Source: Calothrix sp. MO_192.B10
GTDB taxonomy: Bacteria; Cyanobacteriota; Cyanobacteriia; Cyanobacteriales; Nostocaceae
NCBI GenBank assembly: GCA_030065055.1
Contig: JASJDS010000055.1
Location: forward strand, 1 to 52,915
Direction of reading: 5' to 3'
DNA: 52,915 bases
How positions within the stretch are numbered: the stretch's first letter is position 1; every line of letters begins with the position of its first letter. Positions 39,533-48,257 of the stretch are shown here, piece by piece. The position numbers and the translations under genes were made by a program. The notes below the pieces were generated by a model. The model searched no databases and was not told the DNA's origin. It worked only from the letters and a program-made list of their open reading frames with translations.

Positions 39533-40785
39533 GTAGCAACCGTAAACAGCCACCATCCCCAGATGTAGATACTGCTGCAAACGGGAAAGTTCTGTCCTCT
39601 GTGGAGTACTTGACGTTGGATGAAATTCGCCGTGATGGTGGAACCCAGCCCAGGGCTGCCATTGATTTGAAGCACGTTAAGCTCCTGTCCGAGCAGATGG
39701 AGGATGGTTTTACATTGGAAGCGATCGCTGTCTTCTATGATGGTGAATCCTACTGGTTAGCTGATGGTTTCCATCGTTGGCAGGCACACCACAACCGTGA
39801 AGAAGAAGTTATAGCCTGTGTGATTCACCAGGGCAGCCACCGTGATGCAGTGCTTTACTCTGTGGGTGCTAATGCTGACCACAAGCCAGCTTTACCACGT
39901 TCTCGGACAGATAAGCGACGGGCTGTGATGACGCTGCTACAAGACCCGGAGTGGAAGGAGTGGAGCGATAGGGAAATTGGTAGGCAGTGTAAGGTGTCTC
40001 AGCCATTTGTGTCGAAGTTGAGAGGCAATCTCACTGATAATATTTTCAGTGAAAATTCTCGCCTCACTGATAACGTTATCAGTGACAACACAAAGCGCAC
40101 CTACAAAACTAAACATGGCACTGTCGCCAAAATGAACACAGCCAAGATTGGTAAATCTGGGAAACAAGCAGACCCGCCACGGGAAGGAGATGACAGCGTA
40201 CCAAACTGCCTGAAGATTGGAAACCGCGTCACGGTAAAAGACGACCATCCCCTGTTCCCCGGTCAATCTGGTAAAATCACACAATTCCCCAACCCAGATG
40301 CTGCAATTGTGGAACTTGATGGTGGCTCACGCGAGTTAATTTACCTGAGATATTTAAATGTGGAACAACTTTCTTTGAATGTGGAGCAAGCAGAAACTAT
40401 GAACCACGTTGAGTTGGCACACCATCTCAAGCTGGTGCAGGGGGGACTGGTCGAAATTCACACCCCCAACAACAACAAGATTGACCACCGCCTAGGGCGT
40501 ATTGCTGCTGTACATGACAGTACCGTTGAGGTGTGGGTACGGGATGTGAGTACCATGACCATGTATAAATACACACTCAGGCACCAACAGGTGGAAGCTG
40601 TGGGTTTGGAGAATGAACCGCAGTGTCAGGAGGTTTGTCTTCGCATTCACGCGCTGAGGCAGTGCAACTTAGACCCGTTTGAGGTGGAAATACTGAGTCT
40701 GCTAGAGCGACCAGTGGCTTTTACACCAGTTGAGTTGGGGTATCTTGCACAAATTGAGCAGCGACATGAAATTGGTGAAAGTTGA
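39529..40785 (+). CDS. ParB/Srx-like nuclease-domain protein
   Basis: A 418-aa protein from the ATG at 39529. Residues ~20-110 are a ParB N-terminal-like domain (TLDEIRRDGGTQPRAAID..., LADGFHRWQAHHNR...), and residues ~145-165 are an HTH (WSDREIGRQCKVSQPFVSKLRG). The C-terminal half has a KOW/SH3-like segment (GNRVTVKDDHPLFPGQSGKITQ) and a helical tail. The GFHR motif is typical of ParB/Srx families. It could be a replication, partition or methylation-associated protein. It is unlike the small RHH partner next to parA. Confidence 0.75.
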   Translation: MSSNRKQPPSPDVDTAANGKVLSSVEYLTLDEIRRDGGTQPRAAIDLKHVKLLSEQMEDGFTLEAIAVFYDGESYWLADGFHRWQAHHNREEEVIACVIHQGSHRDAVLYSVGANADHKPALPRSRTDKRRAVMTLLQDPEWKEWSDREIGRQCKVSQPFVSKLRGNLTDNIFSENSRLTDNVISDNTKRTYKTKHGTVAKMNTAKIGKSGKQADPPREGDDSVPNCLKIGNRVTVKDDHPLFPGQSGKITQFPNPDAAIVELDGGSRELIYLRYLNVEQLSLNVEQAETMNHVELAHHLKLVQGGLVEIHTPNNNKIDHRLGRIAAVHDSTVEVWVRDVSTMTMYKYTLRHQQVEAVGLENEPQCQEVCLRIHALRQCNLDPFEVEILSLLERPVAFTPVELGYLAQIEQRHEIGES

Positions 40786-40859
40786 TGATGGGCGATCGCC
40801 TAACACCCGAAGGAAGTATGAGAAAGATATAATCAACTTCTTTCCGGTAATGAGCGAGT

Positions 40860-41042
40860 GTGAACCTACACAGGATAAGGCTCTGGAGTTCAATTACGGC
40901 GGCGCTTGATGCCACGAATGGGGATATTAGGAAAGTTCAGAAACTTAGCAAGCACGCCGACCCCAGGACGTTGATGATTTATGACAACAACTGTCAACGA
41001 GCGCAGAAGGAGATATCGAATTTATTAGATGGGTTGGTTTGA
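40860..41042 (+). pseudogene. C-terminal relic of a tyrosine recombinase
   Basis: A 60-aa frame. LHRIRLWSSITAALDATNGD followed by KLSKHADPRTLMIYD covers the HxxR and the catalytic-Tyr region of a phage-type integrase, but the N-terminal ~75% is missing. It is the same family as the frame-shifted relic at 23612-23790, with an intact reading frame here. Non-functional. Confidence 0.75.
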
Positions 41043-41145
41043 TAATGTGGCTACTACTTCTAAGTATCCGTTTGTTTAATTTTACTTAATGTCCATCAAA
41101 AAAATATGTTGCTACACTGAAGAGTAAAGTTACGTAATTCTCCCT

Positions 41146-41370
41146 ATGAGTATACCGCAATTCAGTATCCGCATTCCGCCAGAACTGGAAAAGCGGATAA
41201 ATGACTATGCCAAGGAAAATCGTACCACTAAGACCAGAGTAATGATTGATGCCTTGGCTTATTATCTCGGCAGTATTGATGACGTGCCACTAAGCCGGAA
41301 GGTCATGGAACTGGAAAAGAGGTTGACAACTCTAGAAGCAGAAGTGAGAGGCACTAATTGCTACAGTTGA
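41146..41370 (+). CDS. RHH protein (antitoxin-like)
   Basis: A 74-aa protein. FSIRIPPELEKRINDYAKENRTTKTRVMIDALAYYLG is a clear RHH motif, followed by a coiled-coil end (RKVMELEKRLTTLEAEV). The next genes on the same strand are the 42-codon frame, the Trypco2-like gene and the CHAT-NB-ARC-WD40 gene. It may be a regulator of that module. Confidence 0.7.
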   Translation: MSIPQFSIRIPPELEKRINDYAKENRTTKTRVMIDALAYYLGSIDDVPLSRKVMELEKRLTTLEAEVRGTNCYS

Positions 41371-41485
41371 GATTCTTGAATATCCTTTCCGCGCTACAAT
41401 GGCTGGCACACAAGCAAATAATCATAACATCCGTTTGCGCTTAATATTTGAATCTCCCGAATTAGCAGCCCTACCAGAAGATTAA
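41357..41485 (+). CDS. Possible 42-aa peptide with an ATT start
   Basis: In the frame shifted from the RHH gene, an ATT (41357) followed by GCT ACA GTT GAG opens 42 codons ending at a TAA 2 bp before the next ATG. It reads ATVEILEYPFR, then ATMAGTQANNHNIRLRLIFE and SPELAALPED. The sequence is protein-like, with beta-strand character. It could also start at the internal ATG at 41399, giving 28 aa. ATT could be a rare start or a mutated ATG. Confidence 0.4.
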   Translation: MATVEILEYPFRATMAGTQANNHNIRLRLIFESPELAALPED

Positions 41486-41487
41486 TT

Positions 41488-41895
41488 ATGCCTAAATTAT
41501 CAAAAAATATTGGTCTGAATGAACTGATTACCAAAATCAAAAATGAGTTAGAAAGTACAAATAAAGACTCACCAGCTTTTTTTGTAGAAAAGGCAGAATT
41601 AGAACTTCAAGTAACTTTTTCTAAAGAAATTGTTGGAGAAGCTGAAGGTAAAGGAAAAACAGAACTTAAAGTTCAGGTTTTAAGCGTTGACTTTCTGAAA
41701 TTAGGAGAACTAGAAGGTGGGGGGAAAGTTACAGGAAAATCTAGTCGAGAAGATGTACACAAAATTACACTAACTCTTACGCCAGCTATTGGTTTGAACC
41801 AAGAAGTATGGAATCGTATCAAGCCAGATAAACAAGAAGAAATCAAAGCAGCAGCTTCAAAAGTAGTTATCCAAGGTGATGATGACGATATTTGA
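41488..41895 (+). CDS. Trypsin-co-occurring domain 2 (Trypco2)-like protein
   Basis: A 135-aa protein. The opening IGLNELITKIKNELE, the beta-rich AELELQVTFSKEIVGEAEGKG, and the HKITLTLTPAIG near residue 90 match the Trypco2 domain of bacterial conflict systems, known next to trypsin-like or CHAT peptidases and STAND ATPases. It precedes the CHAT protein by 17 bp. The inferred role is as the substrate, regulator or adaptor of the CHAT effector. It lacks any catalytic motif. Confidence 0.75.
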   Translation: MPKLSKNIGLNELITKIKNELESTNKDSPAFFVEKAELELQVTFSKEIVGEAEGKGKTELKVQVLSVDFLKLGELEGGGKVTGKSSREDVHKITLTLTPAIGLNQEVWNRIKPDKQEEIKAAASKVVIQGDDDDI

Positions 41896-41912
41896 CCTAT
41901 TAATCTTTTTCA

Positions 41913-44900
41913 ATGGAAAAACTAAAGTTAAATTTATCTCCGATAGGTGGTATAAATTTTAGAATTTATGCTGATAAGTATGGGGAAGAAGAATCATTAT
42001 TACCCTTTTCAGATGGTAATGAAGATTCTAATCTATTCACGGTGCTTAATGTACTCAATACATTTAATCCTAAATACAAACATCGCAAAGGAAACGATAA
42101 GGATTGGATGGTAAGAGAAGGAATTCTCTGTGAGGATAAGCCTTTTTTTCACGATAAGATGCGGGACAATATAGGTCAAAAACTCTATGATGCTCTGTTT
42201 CCCGACAAAATTAGAGAAGCACTAAATCAAAAACTCGGAAAGGCTGGTTCAAAGGAAGATTTACATCTTCAAATTCAGTATGATGCTGACGCGATTCAAG
42301 AATCTAGATTATCTTTATACCCTTGGCAATTAGTAAACAATGGACAGGATTTTTTAGCCAAACGCCGAGTGATTCTTTCTTATTTAATAGCTCATAGAAA
42401 TTTACTTGCAGCAGGAAAAAGAAAAGTTAAGCAGATTAAAATTTTATTTGTATCATCTAGCGCATCTGAAAAGGATAATCAGAAACTAAAGAATAAAGAA
42501 TTATTTATACGTAATGGCTTAAAAAAAGCAGAACAAGAAGGTCATGCTTGTTTATTAACTTGGTATGAATTGAGTAAAGAAAAATCAACTTATAAAAAAC
42601 TTTCTGCTTATTTAACTGACAATATAAACGAGCAAGAAAAACTTCCTGACATAATCCATTTTGATGGACATGGTGTTTTTAAAAGACAGTGCAAAAATCC
42701 TTTCTGTCCTGAAAATGGAAGCAATAAAATTTTTTATCCTACTCATCGGAAAATATGTACACATTGTAAAACTCCTTTAAGTAGACCTGAAGGATTTATT
42801 CTTTTTGAGGATGATGAAGGAAATCCAGATTATATCAGTGCTGAAAGATTTGCCAATTTAGTAGCGATTAGTAAACCTGCATTAGTTGTTATAACTGCTT
42901 GTAAATCAGCTTTAGCTCATCAAAATGAGTCTGTTTTTAACGGAATTGCCCAAAGTGTACTTCGTGAAGTTCCAGCAGTTGTAGCCACATCATTTAATCT
43001 TAGTGAAGATAGTACAACTAATTTTGTAGAACAATTTTATCGCGCTTTAGGTGCTAAACAATCATTATTAAAAGCAGTGAAATTAGCATCTCAAGCGATG
43101 CGTTATTATGATTACGAATGGTATCGTCCAATTATTTTTCTGCGTCATGATGGAGATGAAGATGGATACCTATTTGAGTTTTTTGACCAAAAATTAAATA
43201 TTGAAACTCAAAAACCAGATTGGGAAAAATCTCCTGCTGTTGATGTTTTTTTTGGGCGTGATAAAGAATTAAAGACACTAGAAAATTTGATTGTAGAAAA
43301 TAATTGTCGATTGGTGACAATTATTGGAATGGGTGGAATTGGTAAAACTGCTTTGGCAAAAAAACTTGCTGAAAAAATTCAAGGTGAGTTTAATTTTGTC
43401 ATCTGGAGAAGTCTGCGAGAAGCTCCTCCCTTAGACAAAATACTAAAAGATTTAATTAAATTTTTATCTAACCAACAAAAAAATGATTTACCTGATAACT
43501 TATCTGATGCAATCAATGTAATAATTCAAGATTATTTAAACCCTTCAAGCTGTCTTTTAATACTCGATAACGTCGAGTCAATTATGCAAAGTGGAGAGTT
43601 AACAGGACAATATCGAAAAGGATATGAAGATTATCGCAAACTTTTTGATGCGATTGGAGAACGAGAGCATAATAGTTGTTTATTATTAACTAGCCGAGAA
43701 AAACCGCAGAATCTAGAAAAACTAGCAAGTGAAGATGGAGCTGTTCGTTTTCGAGAATTGTCAGGTTTGAATTTTGGAGATGTACAGCAATTTTTTAATG
43801 GTATTTCTGTTTCAGAAAACGAATTAAAAGAAGTATGTAACTTATACAGTGGTAATCCTTTATTTTTGAAGTTAGCTGCCAAATATATTAAATATGAAAA
43901 GAGATTTCAAGGTAATATTGGGCAATTTTTAGAAGAAGCAAAATTTGTCATTGGTCAACCTCTTCGTGATTCTGAAGATGAACGAGATGCTATTCGTAAA
44001 ATGCTAGATTGGTATTTCAAACGTTTATCTGATGATAATCAATCAGATGAAGAACAAAAAGAAATTACATATTGGTTAGCGATTAATCGTGAACCTGTTT
44101 CGTTTTCAGAGCTTAAAGACGATATATTATTATCTTCATCAAAAGAAAATTTACCAAATACTCTACAAACTTTACAGCGAAGAATACCATTAGAAATAAG
44201 TGAAAATAATAAATACACTCTACAAAACTTACTAATCGAGTACATGACGTTTCGATTGGTTGAAGAAGTTTGTGATGAAATAAAAACTGGGCAAATTTTT
44301 ATTTTAAAAAGTCATACACTCCTTAAAGCACAAGCACCAGATTATATAAGAGAAACTCAAAAAAGACTTATTCTTAAACCACTTGTAGACAGATTTAATG
44401 ATTTTGATATATACATTGAAGATAAACTAGATGAAATTCTCGAAAGCTTGCCAAAACCTCGCCAATCTCGCCAAAAACCTAAACTACCAAAACCCAGTTA
44501 TGTAGTAGGGAATATTATCAATTTTTTGACCTATTTAGATATAGATTTAACTGGCTATGATTTTTCCAATCTAGCTATATGGCAAGCCTACTTACAAGGT
44601 GTACCTTTACACAATGTCAATTTTGCTAACACAAACTTTTCTAAATCAGTTTTTACTAAAACCTTAGGTCGGATTTGTTCTGTAGCTTTTAGTCCCGATG
44701 GTCAAATTTTAGCAATAAGTGATAGTAACAGAGAAATTCGTCTGTGGCAATTAACGGATGGCAAAGAACTTTGCATTTTGGAAGATCACGAGGGTTGGGC
44801 ATGGTCAATAGCATTTAGTCCTGATAGTCAAAAATTAGCTAGTGGGAGTGATGACCGAACGGTAAGACTATGGGATGTCAAGAACGGTTATTGTATCGGA

Positions 44901-46550
44901 ATTTTAGGGCGACATACTGAAGCAGTAAAGGGAGTTGCTATCAGTCCAGATGGTAAAATTCTTGCCAGTTGCGGTGATGACACAAAGATAAAATTATGGG
45001 ATATTAGCACCCATCAACTCCTCCAAACTTTAGAGGAACACACGGATTCTGTATGGTCAATCGCCTTTAGTCCAAAAGATAGTAAAACTCTTGTTAGTGG
45101 CAGCTATGACAAAACGGTGAAGCTATGGGATATCAGCACAGGTAAATGCCTCAAAACTTTGCAGGCGCATAGCTATGGGGTAAGATCTATTGCTTTCAGT
45201 TGTGATGATGAAACTGTCGCCAGTTGTAGCAAAGATCCAAAAGGAAAGGTGAAATTATGGAACATCAGGACGGGTCAATTACTAAAAACGTTGCAGGGAC
45301 ATACCAATCAAGTCCGTTGTGTTACCTTCAGTAGTGATGGTAACACACTCGCCAGTGGCGGTGAAGACCATACAGTAAGACTGTGGAATGTTAATACTGA
45401 TCGAAGTTTCCGAAAACTTTTGAAAGATACTCACAGTGTGTGGTCAATTGCTTTCAGTTCCGATGCTCAAACCCTCGCTAGTGGCACTTATGACCAAACA
45501 GTAAAGCTATGGGATATTAGTCAAGGTAACTGTCTCAAAACTTGGCAAGGACCAGCCAATCTGATTTTATCAATTGCTTTCAGTCCCGATGCTCAAACCC
45601 TCGCTAGTGGAAGTAGAGACAAAATGGTAAGACTATGGGATATAGATACTGGTCAATGTATCAATGCTTTTCAGGAACATACAGATTTGGTATGGTCAGT
45701 TGCTTTCAGTTGCGATGGCCAAACTCTCGCTAGTGCAGGCGATGACCAAACGGTTAAGTTGTGGGATGTTAGCAAGGGTGAGTGTATTAAAACTTTAAAA
45801 GCAACTGCTACTTCAGTGCGGTCATTGTCATTCAGCCCTGACGGTCAAACTTTAGCTTGTGGCAGTGGAGATGGATATATAAGAATTTGGAGGCTCATCA
45901 CAAGTCACAATTCCTCACAACCTTCTTTTCAGCCACATAATTCTGTTCGGGCGCATACTAATTGGGTATGGTCTTTATCATTCAGTCCTGATAGTAAAAT
46001 TCTAGCTAGTAGTAGTGGAGATGGAACAGTAAAATTATGGACTGTAGAAACAGGAGAATATCTCAAAACCTTGCATGAATCAACTAATTCAATTCGGGCA
46101 GTAGCTTTCAGTCCCGATGGTCAGTTCCTAGCCTGCGGCGGTGATGACCGAGTATTAAGATTGTTGGAAATTCGTACTGGTCAATGTATTAAAAAATTCC
46201 AAGGGCATACTGATTGGATTTGGTCAGTAGCTTTTAGTTTAGATAGTAAAACCCTTGCTAGTGGTAGTAAAGATAATACTGTAAGGTTATGGGATATAAA
46301 TACCGATCAATGCCACACTGTGACAGGGCATACCAATTTTGTTCGCACAGTAGCCTTTAGTCCCGATGAACAAATCCTAGCTAGTGGAGGTGATGATGAG
46401 ACTATTCAGCTTTGGGATATTCAGACAAGTAGTTGTGCCAGAATACTGAAAGCTAAAAGACTCTATGAGGGAATGAACATTACTGGTGTTAATGGCTTAA
46501 CTGAAGCTGAAAAAAATACACTGAAAATACTAGGGGCAATTGGGTCATAA
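41913..46550 (+). CDS. CHAT peptidase - NB-ARC - WD40 STAND protein
   Basis: A 1545-aa protein. Residues 1-~430 form a CHAT (caspase-like) domain: the catalytic His is in HFDGHG (His253) and Cys in ITACKSA (Cys330). Between them a C-x4-C and C-x2-C insert (QCKNPFC, CTHC) suggests zinc binding. Residues ~445-800 form an NB-ARC ATPase with GMGGIGKTAL (Lys478) and LLILDNV (Asp552). Residues ~919-1500 contain 14 WD40 repeats, enough for two propellers. Such proteins sense a signal via WD40, oligomerise by ATP and activate a protease, giving cell death or defence. An intact copy is present: catalytic dyad and P-loop are all kept. Confidence 0.92.
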   Translation: MEKLKLNLSPIGGINFRIYADKYGEEESLLPFSDGNEDSNLFTVLNVLNTFNPKYKHRKGNDKDWMVREGILCEDKPFFHDKMRDNIGQKLYDALFPDKIREALNQKLGKAGSKEDLHLQIQYDADAIQESRLSLYPWQLVNNGQDFLAKRRVILSYLIAHRNLLAAGKRKVKQIKILFVSSSASEKDNQKLKNKELFIRNGLKKAEQEGHACLLTWYELSKEKSTYKKLSAYLTDNINEQEKLPDIIHFDGHGVFKRQCKNPFCPENGSNKIFYPTHRKICTHCKTPLSRPEGFILFEDDEGNPDYISAERFANLVAISKPALVVITACKSALAHQNESVFNGIAQSVLREVPAVVATSFNLSEDSTTNFVEQFYRALGAKQSLLKAVKLASQAMRYYDYEWYRPIIFLRHDGDEDGYLFEFFDQKLNIETQKPDWEKSPAVDVFFGRDKELKTLENLIVENNCRLVTIIGMGGIGKTALAKKLAEKIQGEFNFVIWRSLREAPPLDKILKDLIKFLSNQQKNDLPDNLSDAINVIIQDYLNPSSCLLILDNVESIMQSGELTGQYRKGYEDYRKLFDAIGEREHNSCLLLTSREKPQNLEKLASEDGAVRFRELSGLNFGDVQQFFNGISVSENELKEVCNLYSGNPLFLKLAAKYIKYEKRFQGNIGQFLEEAKFVIGQPLRDSEDERDAIRKMLDWYFKRLSDDNQSDEEQKEITYWLAINREPVSFSELKDDILLSSSKENLPNTLQTLQRRIPLEISENNKYTLQNLLIEYMTFRLVEEVCDEIKTGQIFILKSHTLLKAQAPDYIRETQKRLILKPLVDRFNDFDIYIEDKLDEILESLPKPRQSRQKPKLPKPSYVVGNIINFLTYLDIDLTGYDFSNLAIWQAYLQGVPLHNVNFANTNFSKSVFTKTLGRICSVAFSPDGQILAISDSNREIRLWQLTDGKELCILEDHEGWAWSIAFSPDSQKLASGSDDRTVRLWDVKNGYCIGILGRHTEAVKGVAISPDGKILASCGDDTKIKLWDISTHQLLQTLEEHTDSVWSIAFSPKDSKTLVSGSYDKTVKLWDISTGKCLKTLQAHSYGVRSIAFSCDDETVASCSKDPKGKVKLWNIRTGQLLKTLQGHTNQVRCVTFSSDGNTLASGGEDHTVRLWNVNTDRSFRKLLKDTHSVWSIAFSSDAQTLASGTYDQTVKLWDISQGNCLKTWQGPANLILSIAFSPDAQTLASGSRDKMVRLWDIDTGQCINAFQEHTDLVWSVAFSCDGQTLASAGDDQTVKLWDVSKGECIKTLKATATSVRSLSFSPDGQTLACGSGDGYIRIWRLITSHNSSQPSFQPHNSVRAHTNWVWSLSFSPDSKILASSSGDGTVKLWTVETGEYLKTLHESTNSIRAVAFSPDGQFLACGGDDRVLRLLEIRTGQCIKKFQGHTDWIWSVAFSLDSKTLASGSKDNTVRLWDINTDQCHTVTGHTNFVRTVAFSPDEQILASGGDDETIQLWDIQTSSCARILKAKRLYEGMNITGVNGLTEAEKNTLKILGAIGS
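44667..46440 (+). repeat. Fourteen WD40 repeats (coding)
   Basis: Fourteen units of ~126 bp each with the pattern SxAFSPDxxxLASGSxDxTVxLWD. Several adjacent units share long near-identical DNA (AGTGGCA, CCCTCGCTAGTGG), a sign of recent expansion. Confidence 0.9.
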
Positions 46551-46601
46551 GTAATGGTGTTGTTGTAGCAGCCAGAATTATCCTAAAATTAGCAAAACAT
46601 C

Positions 46602-47156
46602 ATGATTTTTAGAGAAAAAAGCATTATTTATTTGATAGGAATGATGGGATCTGGAAAAACTACAACTGCACCCGTCCTTGCTCAACAACTTGAATATAAT
46701 TGGACCGATACGGATTCAGAAGTTGAAAAGGTAACAAAAAAATCATGTTACGAAATTGTAGACGAAGTAGGAGTTGAAGGTTTTAGAACTGTAGAAACTA
46801 AAGTTTTGACAGAAGTTACAACCCGCACTCGCCTTGTCGTAGCGTGTGGTGGAGGAATAATAATGCGACAGGAAAACTGGCACTATCTTTGCCAAGACAA
46901 AACAGTTGTGGTTTGGCTGAATCTGTCAGTGGAAGAAATACATAAACGCATTAGAGATGAACCTCGACCCAATCTCAGGGGACTAGATTCTCAACAGTTG
47001 AGACATAAACTAGAAGAAATATTTATACAACGGCGTTCTTTATACGCTCAAGCAGATATTTCTATTTTTGTTAATAGTGGAGAAACACCTCAACAAGTAG
47101 CAACTAAAGTAAATCAGGAACTGAAGAAATTAGAGTTCTGCCGCAAAAAGTTTTAA
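46602..47156 (+). CDS. Shikimate kinase-like protein
   Basis: A 184-aa P-loop kinase of the AroK type. Walker A is GMMGSGKTT (near residue 13), the substrate Asp is in TDTDSEVE, Arg/Glu are in GFRTVE, the GG motif is CGGGII, and the RPNL arginine sits in the lid near residue 126. All the usual shikimate-binding residues appear to be present. Chromosomal aroK is normally essential in cyanobacteria; the plasmid copy lies 50 bp after the CHAT gene, so it may be a metabolic passenger or part of that module. Real substrate unproven. Confidence 0.8.
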   Translation: MIFREKSIIYLIGMMGSGKTTTAPVLAQQLEYNWTDTDSEVEKVTKKSCYEIVDEVGVEGFRTVETKVLTEVTTRTRLVVACGGGIIMRQENWHYLCQDKTVVVWLNLSVEEIHKRIRDEPRPNLRGLDSQQLRHKLEEIFIQRRSLYAQADISIFVNSGETPQQVATKVNQELKKLEFCRKKF

Positions 47157-48257
47157 AAGATAGAATAAACCTTTACTTCTGAGAAACTCATTGCGCCAAA
47201 ACTAAAGGCTAAAACCACCAAAAATCGTTAAAGTTTATGGGCTATGGAAACTTGAAGGCATAACAAAGCCTTCTAGAGTCAATATCAACTCTAGAATCAA
47301 TTAATGATGAGAACCCTGACCTGGGCTGGTATTTTTAGATAATCTTCTGAACGGGATAGTAGCCAAAGCTACTTCACCAATATAGTAACCACAGAAGCCC
47401 AGAACCACGCTCCTAAGCAGGCTTAAAAGCACTACTGATAATTCGGCTTTAACTGTCAGGATACTTTTCATTATACAAGTTTCTCTACATCAGTAACGGG
47501 TGGCGATCGCCGCCAGTAAAACGCTCCTAACTTGCACATTTTATAACCCTTATATAGCAAGGATTTTAACCGAACAAGAATGCAGGTGCTAGTTTCATCT
47601 GTTGGGAGGGGATTTAATAATTTTGACTTTTGGGGGGGAAAGTAGCGAGCTTGTCACGAACCGCCACACAACGCCTGAAAGTATTGCTGTGAAAGGATTA
47701 CAAAAATAAAATTTCGTTTTTACCCATAAATCGGCGAAAAACCTTGTTTTTGTAGTAGCAATTAAACTTTAAGTTATTTGGTACAGGATTTGACAACGTA
47801 GCCACAAGGCTTTCAGGCTCCAAAAATTGGGAGGGTTCAAATGGTACAGCCTGATATGCGTATCCAGTCGGTCAAAATCCCATTTTTAGGATAAAAGTTG
47901 AAAAATTTTTCTGAAACTACCTTGGGGTAAAAGTTTCAGCCGTCGCGTGGCGGCTCATGGTAGACTCGCTACTTTCCCCCCATCTTGAAAGCACCTTTTA
48001 ATAAGCGTTTCAGGCGATACCGTGAGTTGTCTTTAAGCGATCACTCTTAAACTCATGCTGAATACTCGAAAAGTGACGATGGCTGAAACCCTTATTCCTA
48101 CATCAATTTCCGAAAGTTTGTGATCTACTGAATGTGCAAGTTAAGAGTATATGGTCTTGCTTCTTGAGTGAGACAAAATTTTATTTTTTGTAAAAATTTT
48201 GGAAATTATCCAGAACGCTACTGTAGCAGTTCATATTCGTCAGTATCTAAATCCTAA
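47157..48257. other. Non-coding region made of nested IS/MITE relics
   Basis: 1.1 kb with no convincing gene. Outer inverted repeats: CTCCTAACTTGCACATT (47524-47540) against AATGTGCAAGTTAAGAG (48131-48147), 16 of 17 matching. Inner inverted repeats: 47631-47682 against 47932-47982 (~75% identity, opening TGGGGGGGAAAGTAGCGAG). A ~110-bp direct repeat of 47524-47640 recurs at 49648-49755. Confidence 0.6.
47524..48147. mobile_element. IS-derived element with nested inverted repeats (~624 bp)
   Basis: Terminal repeats CTCCTAACTTGCACATT and AATGTGCAAGTTAAGAG define it. A second inverted repeat of ~52 bp lies inside (47631-47682 and 47932-47982). No transposase gene is present. The left end recurs at 49648, next to a transposase fragment. 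No clear target duplication is seen. Confidence 0.55.

Noticed and set aside
47157-48257. Possible tRNA or rRNA genes
   Set aside because: No cloverleaf or rRNA motifs; the stems here belong to IS-type inverted repeats.
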